Source of the DNA: Bacteroidota bacterium
Lineage (GTDB): Bacteria > Bacteroidota > Bacteroidia > Chitinophagales > Chitinophagaceae
Length of the DNA: 64,000 nucleotides
Assembly (NCBI GenBank): GCA_018267915.1
Contig: JAFDXN010000058.1
Span: forward strand, 124,001 to 188,000
Direction of reading: 5' to 3'
The notes beneath the pieces are model-generated. The model was not told the DNA's origin. It did no database searches and saw only the letters and a program-made list of their open reading frames with translations. Position 1 is the first letter of the stretch. Each line of letters starts with the position of its first letter. The translations under genes and the position numbers were made by a program. Of the stretch, positions 60,427 through 64,000 are shown piece by piece.

Positions 60427-61416
60427 ATGAAAACAAAACAACTAGGTTCACAAGGATTGACGGCTTCCGAATTAGGTCTCGGCTGCATGGGCATGAGCGA
60501 CTTTTACGGGGGCAGAAATGATGAAGAATCGTTAAAAACATTAGAGCGGGCATTAGAGCTTGGTATCACTTTTTGGGATACCGCCGATATGTATGGGCCT
60601 CATACAAACGAAGAATTGGTAGGCAGGGCACTAAAAGACAACAGGGATAAAGTGACATTGGCTACCAAATTTGGGATCGTCCGCGACCCGCAGAATCCTG
60701 CGGCGCGTGGCGTAAATGGCAAGCCAGAGTATTTGAAGCAAGCGGTAGAAGGCAGCCTGAAGCGCCTGGGCACCGATGTAATAGACCTATACTACCTGCA
60801 CCGGGTCGATCCTGACACACCTATCGAACAGACAGTAGAGGCGATGGGCCAACTGGTGAAGGAGGGTAAAGTAAAAGGCATCGGCCTTTCAGAGGTCTCG
60901 GCTGAAACGTTGAGGAAGGCGCACGCCATACATCCGGTTTCTGCAGTGCAGAGTGAGTATTCGCTTTGGACGCGCGACCCGGAGGATGGAGTGCTCGATA
61001 CTTGTAAGGAATTAGGCATAGCCTTCGTTGCCTACAGTCCACTGGGACGCGGTTTCCTCACCGGGCAAATAAAGAAATTTGAAGACCTCGAAGCCGACGA
61101 TTACCGCAGGTTCTCACCGCGTTTCCAGGGCGAAAATTTTGATAAGAACCTTAAAATAGTGGAGGCTATTGAGCGTTTGGCAGCAGACAAGAATTGCACA
61201 GCCTCGCAATTGGCGCTTGCGTGGGTAATGGCGCAAGGCGATTTTATTTTCCCCATCCCCGGTACCAAACGCATAAAATATCTGGAAGAGAACGCGGGCG
61301 CGGTAAAAGTGTCGTTCAACGTTGCTGAACTCGAAGAAATAAATAACATCTTCCCGAAAGATGCCGCCGCTGGCACCAGGTATCCCCAGGCTGCCATGAG
61401 CGCGGTAAACAGGTAA
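60427..61416 (+). CDS. Aldo/keto reductase
   Basis: 329 residues, TIM barrel. ASELGLGCMGMSDFYGGRND, the catalytic Asp and Tyr in FWDTADMYGPHTNEELVGRA, Lys in LATKFG, and His in YYLHRVDP, plus the NADPH-binding end PIPGTKRIKYLEEN. This is the AKR13/YghZ-like group near pyridoxal reductases. Substrate unknown. Confidence 0.93.
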   Translation: MKTKQLGSQGLTASELGLGCMGMSDFYGGRNDEESLKTLERALELGITFWDTADMYGPHTNEELVGRALKDNRDKVTLATKFGIVRDPQNPAARGVNGKPEYLKQAVEGSLKRLGTDVIDLYYLHRVDPDTPIEQTVEAMGQLVKEGKVKGIGLSEVSAETLRKAHAIHPVSAVQSEYSLWTRDPEDGVLDTCKELGIAFVAYSPLGRGFLTGQIKKFEDLEADDYRRFSPRFQGENFDKNLKIVEAIERLAADKNCTASQLALAWVMAQGDFIFPIPGTKRIKYLEENAGAVKVSFNVAELEEINNIFPKDAAAGTRYPQAAMSAVNR

Positions 61417-61435
61417 TTACTGAATACAGAAAAAG

Positions 61436-61466
61436 ATAAGCCCCGCAGTGAGGGCTTATTTTTTTG
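61436..61466 (+). terminator. Terminator of the aldo/keto reductase gene
   Basis: ATAAGCCC (61436-61443), 8-nt loop, GGGCTTAT (61452-61459), then TTTTTTG. Confidence 0.85.
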
Positions 61467-61479
61467 CCCTTGTTTAACC

Positions 61480-61487
61480 TATTTTTG
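61480..61487 (+). promoter_or_regulatory. -7 element of hutI
   Basis: TATTTTTG, 7 nt before the ATG at 61495: a near-leaderless start. Confidence 0.55.
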
Positions 61488-61494
61488 GGTTGAT

Positions 61495-62724
61495 ATGCGA
61501 CTCCTCATTACAAACATCCGCCAGCTTTGCCAGGTAAGCACTGCCAAAAGGATTTATGGCAAGGATATGGCTAATATCCCCTCAATAGCGCATGCCTGGT
61601 TGTTGATAGAAGATGGGCTCATCCACAGCTTCGGTCCGATGGCTGAGATACCTGAAACCAATCCCGACGAAATCTACAACGCGGCGGACAGGCTAGTACT
61701 TCCTGCCTGGTGCGACTCGCATACACACCTCATTTTCGCTGCTCCCCGCGACCAGGAGTTTGTTGATCGCATCAGAGGACTTAGCTACGAGCAAATCGCC
61801 CGCCGTGGCGGAGGCATTCTTAATTCCGCAAAGAAGTTGAATGAGACCAGTGAAGAGGAGTTATATCGCCAATCACTTAAAAGACTACACGAGGTAATGG
61901 CACAAGGTACGGGTGCCATAGAGATCAAAAGTGGCTACGGGCTGAATACAGAAGCGGAAATGAAAATGCTACGGGTTATCAGGAAATTGAAAGAGCATGC
62001 CCCCATCCCAGTCAAATCTAGTTTTTTAGCTGCACACGCATACCCTACTGATTATAAAGATAATAAAGAAGGCTATATAAAGTTAATTACCGATGAAATG
62101 TTGCCCCGGATAGCCGCGGAGGGCCTCGCCGATTACATGGACGTGTTTTGCGAAAAAGGGTTTTTCGAGGTGCCTGAAACAGAGCGGCTGCTGGAGGCCG
62201 GATGGAAATATGGCCTGAAACCAAAGATACACGCCAACCAGCTCCATTACTCCGGAGGTGTGCAGGTTGGCGTGAAACACAATGCGGTGAGCGTTGACCA
62301 CCTGGAGTGTGTAGGTGAAGCGGAGATCGAAACGTTGAAAGGCAGTAATACAATACCCACCCTTTTACCGGCTGCTGCATTTTTCCTCGGGATACAGTAT
62401 CAACCCGCCCGAAAGATGATGGATGCCGGACTTCCGGTTTGTTTGGCTACTGACTATAATCCGGGCTCCTGCCCATCGGGTAATGTGCCCTTACTGCTCA
62501 CTATAGCCTGCACACAACTGAAGATGACGCCGGAAGAGGCTATCAATGCGGTCACCATTAATGGCGCAGCCGCCATGGAGCTAGAAAATGAGCTCGGAAG
62601 CATACAGAAAGGTAAGACTGCCAATTTAATAATCACAAAAAAAATCCCGTCTTTAGCCCATATTCCCTACGATTTTGGCAATAATCCGGTCGAAAAATGT
62701 GTTTTTGACGGCAAAATCAACTAA
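61495..62724 (+). CDS. hutI: Imidazolonepropionase
   Basis: 409 residues of the amidohydrolase fold. Metal-site motif CDSHTHLIFAAPR near residues 77-89, IARRGGGILNSAKK, EIKSGYGLN, SFLAAHAYP, AYPTDY, KIHANQLHYSGG, VSVDHLECVG, and TDYNPGSCPS. It opens 4-imidazolone-5-propionate to formiminoglutamate in histidine breakdown. The other hut genes are not beside it. Alone behind its own promoter. Confidence 0.95.
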   Translation: MRLLITNIRQLCQVSTAKRIYGKDMANIPSIAHAWLLIEDGLIHSFGPMAEIPETNPDEIYNAADRLVLPAWCDSHTHLIFAAPRDQEFVDRIRGLSYEQIARRGGGILNSAKKLNETSEEELYRQSLKRLHEVMAQGTGAIEIKSGYGLNTEAEMKMLRVIRKLKEHAPIPVKSSFLAAHAYPTDYKDNKEGYIKLITDEMLPRIAAEGLADYMDVFCEKGFFEVPETERLLEAGWKYGLKPKIHANQLHYSGGVQVGVKHNAVSVDHLECVGEAEIETLKGSNTIPTLLPAAAFFLGIQYQPARKMMDAGLPVCLATDYNPGSCPSGNVPLLLTIACTQLKMTPEEAINAVTINGAAAMELENELGSIQKGKTANLIITKKIPSLAHIPYDFGNNPVEKCVFDGKIN

Positions 62725-62755
62725 AAGCAGGCTTTCTCTTTTTGGCTTTAATGAT

Positions 62756-62763
62756 TACTTTTG
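62756..62763 (+). promoter_or_regulatory. -7 element of the efp-accB-accC genes
   Basis: TACTTTTG, perfect TAnnTTTG, 33 nt before the ATG of efp at 62797. Confidence 0.5.
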
Positions 62764-62796
62764 CAGTCCGCATTAAATAAAAACAAAATAAATTAA

Positions 62797-63363
62797 ATGG
62801 CTACAACAGCAGATATGCGTACAGGGCTAATCATCAAATTAGATAACAGCCTTTACTCAGTAGTAGAATTCGGACAAAACAAGACAGCCCGCGCAGCAGC
62901 AAAAGTATGGGCCAAACTAAAAGGTGTAGACAACACCCGCACCATTGAGCACACCTGGAACTCTGGCGATACTATCTTCCCGGTACGCGTTGAGCGCCGC
63001 CCATACCAGTTCCTGTACAAAGACGATACGGGGTTCAACTTCATGGACAATAATACTTTTGAGCAAATAACACTGCCTGCTGAAATGATAGAGCGTCCTG
63101 AACTCTATAAAGACGGCCAGGAAGTATCGGTAATGGTGAACACTGAAACAGACCTGCCGATGAGCGTAGAGCTGCCCTCTAACATCGTGCTACAGGTTAC
63201 TTACTCTGAGCCGGGTGTAAAAGGCGACACCGCTACACGCACGCTGAAACCTGCTACCGTCGAAACAGGAGCTACCGTAATGGTGCCTCTGTTCGTAGAC
63301 GCCGGCGAAATGATCAAAATAGATACCAGGACAGGTGCATATATGGAGCGTGTGAAGTCATAA
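62797..63363 (+). CDS. efp: Elongation factor P with non-canonical domain I loop
   Basis: 188 residues with all three EF-P domains; the C-terminal VTYSEPGVKGDTATRTLKPA and PLFVDAGEMIKIDTRTGAYM are classic. But in domain I the loop that normally reads K-P-G-K-G-x-A and carries the modified Lys/Arg 32-34 is EFGQNKTARAAAKVWAKLKG (residues 24-43): there is no PGKG. The loop is slightly longer. EF-P helps ribosomes past polyproline runs, and the loop tip touches the P-site tRNA, so the modification system known in other bacteria may not apply. Followed 27 bp later by accB. Confidence 0.95.
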   Translation: MATTADMRTGLIIKLDNSLYSVVEFGQNKTARAAAKVWAKLKGVDNTRTIEHTWNSGDTIFPVRVERRPYQFLYKDDTGFNFMDNNTFEQITLPAEMIERPELYKDGQEVSVMVNTETDLPMSVELPSNIVLQVTYSEPGVKGDTATRTLKPATVETGATVMVPLFVDAGEMIKIDTRTGAYMERVKS

Positions 63364-63390
63364 TCCTTTTTAAAACCAAAAGCATTCCGC

Positions 63391-63876
63391 ATGGAGTTCA
63401 AACAAATACAAGAACTGATCAAGATCATCAACAAGTCGAACATCAGCGAACTGAATATTGAAGATGGCGATTTCAAGATCACCATCAAACAGGCTGCTGA
63501 AACGCAATTTGTTGCTATGCCGCAGGCTGTACCGCAGATGGTGCACCAGGCTGTGCACGCACCGGCTCCAGCCCAGCCACAAGTTGCTGCTCCTGCGCCG
63601 CAAGCCGCAGCACCGGCTCCCTCTGCCGGCAGCGATAAGCTGGTAACAGTAAAATCACCTATGATCGGCACTTTCTACCGCAGCTCGGGCCCCGATAAGC
63701 CGGCTTTTGTGAGCGTGGGCGACGAGGTAAAACAAGGCCAGGTGCTCTGCATCATTGAAGCAATGAAGCTTTTCAATGAAATAGAAAGCGAAGTTAGCGG
63801 TACTATAGTGAAAGTACTTGTTGACGATGCTTCGCCTGTTGAATATGACCAGCCACTTTTTCTGGTTGAACCATAA
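63391..63876 (+). CDS. accB: Biotin carboxyl carrier protein of acetyl-CoA carboxylase
   Basis: 161 residues. N-terminal helix EFKQIQELIKIINKSNIS and strand LNIEDGDFKITIKQ, a Pro/Ala-rich linker, and a biotinyl domain: LVTVKSPMIGTFYRSSGPDK then CIIEAMKLFNEIESEV with the biotinylated Lys near residue 126. AccB carries the CO2 between AccC and AccA/AccD. efp-accB-accC is a common bacterial order, seen here up to the window edge. Confidence 0.96.
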   Translation: MEFKQIQELIKIINKSNISELNIEDGDFKITIKQAAETQFVAMPQAVPQMVHQAVHAPAPAQPQVAAPAPQAAAPAPSAGSDKLVTVKSPMIGTFYRSSGPDKPAFVSVGDEVKQGQVLCIIEAMKLFNEIESEVSGTIVKVLVDDASPVEYDQPLFLVEP

Positions 63877-63889
63877 TTTTTTAATTAGC

Positions 63890-63947
63890 CAATTCGGCAA
63901 TTTGACATGCCCGGTCCTTTAGAGCCGGTGGTTAGATTGCCGAATTG
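63890..63947 (+). promoter_or_regulatory. Long hairpin between accB and accC
   Basis: CAATTCGGCAAT (63890-63901) and ATTGCCGAATTG (63936-63947) form a perfect 12-bp stem; inside, CCGG pairs are possible around an AT-rich loop. It ends 30 nt before the accC start and could attenuate accC, stabilise the upstream mRNA, or be a dispersed repetitive palindrome. No T-run follows, so it is not a classical terminator. Confidence 0.5.
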
Positions 63948-63977
63948 CCGATTATACACACTCTAAACTGTAATAAG

Positions 63978-64000
63978 TTGTTTAAAAAGATACTGATTGC
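63978..64000 (+). CDS. accC: Start of biotin carboxylase AccC (TTG start, cut by window)
   Basis: TTG at 63978 opens MFKKILIA, which is the conserved beginning of biotin carboxylases (MFKKILIANRGEIA). Only 23 bases are visible. Position after accB supports it. A TTG start for accC is inferred from the fit to the family N-terminus. Confidence 0.75.

Overview
The window is chromosomal DNA of a Bacteroidota bacterium, most likely from the Chitinophagales/Chitinophagaceae. The evidence is a short 285-residue primary sigma factor, Bacteroidota-type promoters (TAnnTTTG, sometimes with an upstream TTG) a few bases before many start codons, an MMPL/acyltransferase/methyltransferase fusion and a C45 acyltransferase of the kind found with flexirubin genes, and the nusB-DUF1573-yajC-coaE order. 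No gene fixes the genus.

Layout. 0-10 kb: a cut-off His-rich secreted protein, a secreted CocE-type hydrolase, a diheme cytochrome c, a YbiT-like ABC-F protein, a DUF4375 protein, a methyltransferase, and tryptophan 2,3-dioxygenase followed by an ABC-2 exporter pair. 10-20 kb: a Spy-like protein, the 1279-residue trifunctional fusion, a NamZ-type muramidase, an FKBP, an ExbB/ExbD pair and RecG. 19.5-24.3 kb: a TetR-controlled TolC/HlyD/EmrB efflux operon with a double operator. 24-38 kb: housekeeping genes (nusB, yajC, coaE, smpB, accD, pyrR-pyrB), a RelE-type toxin-antitoxin pair, a GAF histidine kinase and a DEAD-box helicase.

38.3-46.1 kb is a visibly AT-richer accessory island. It starts with a tight three-gene cassette, TIR-TM / PIN nuclease / Shedu-like DUF4263, facing a DUF6236 protein with a glycine-rich membrane hairpin; this is the best candidate for an undescribed defence system. 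Next come a roughly 300-nt unit that could encode a 35-residue hydrophobic peptide, a gene whose leader can fold into four nested perfect stems plus a pseudoknot, a 49-residue basic protein gene, an IS1595-family transposase, an odd tRNA-Gly-like gene with a 14-bp direct repeat of its anticodon arm, four ACTAGT-headed repeats at an exact 18-bp period, two unknown genes, and a cluster of TTCCGGAA-type palindromes.

46-64 kb is again core-like: yjdM, a DbpA-like helicase, a deiodinase-like thioredoxin-fold protein, DoxX, a MidA methyltransferase, a TPR-adenylate cyclase, glutaryl-CoA dehydrogenase, rpoD, a GT2-DUF2062 fusion, a C45 acyltransferase, an aldo/keto reductase, hutI, an elongation factor P without the usual PGKG loop, accB, and the first codons of accC (TTG start) at the right edge. 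Tryptophan dioxygenase, a saccharopine-dehydrogenase-like protein, glutaryl-CoA dehydrogenase and HutI together suggest amino-acid catabolism, but they are scattered, not one operon.
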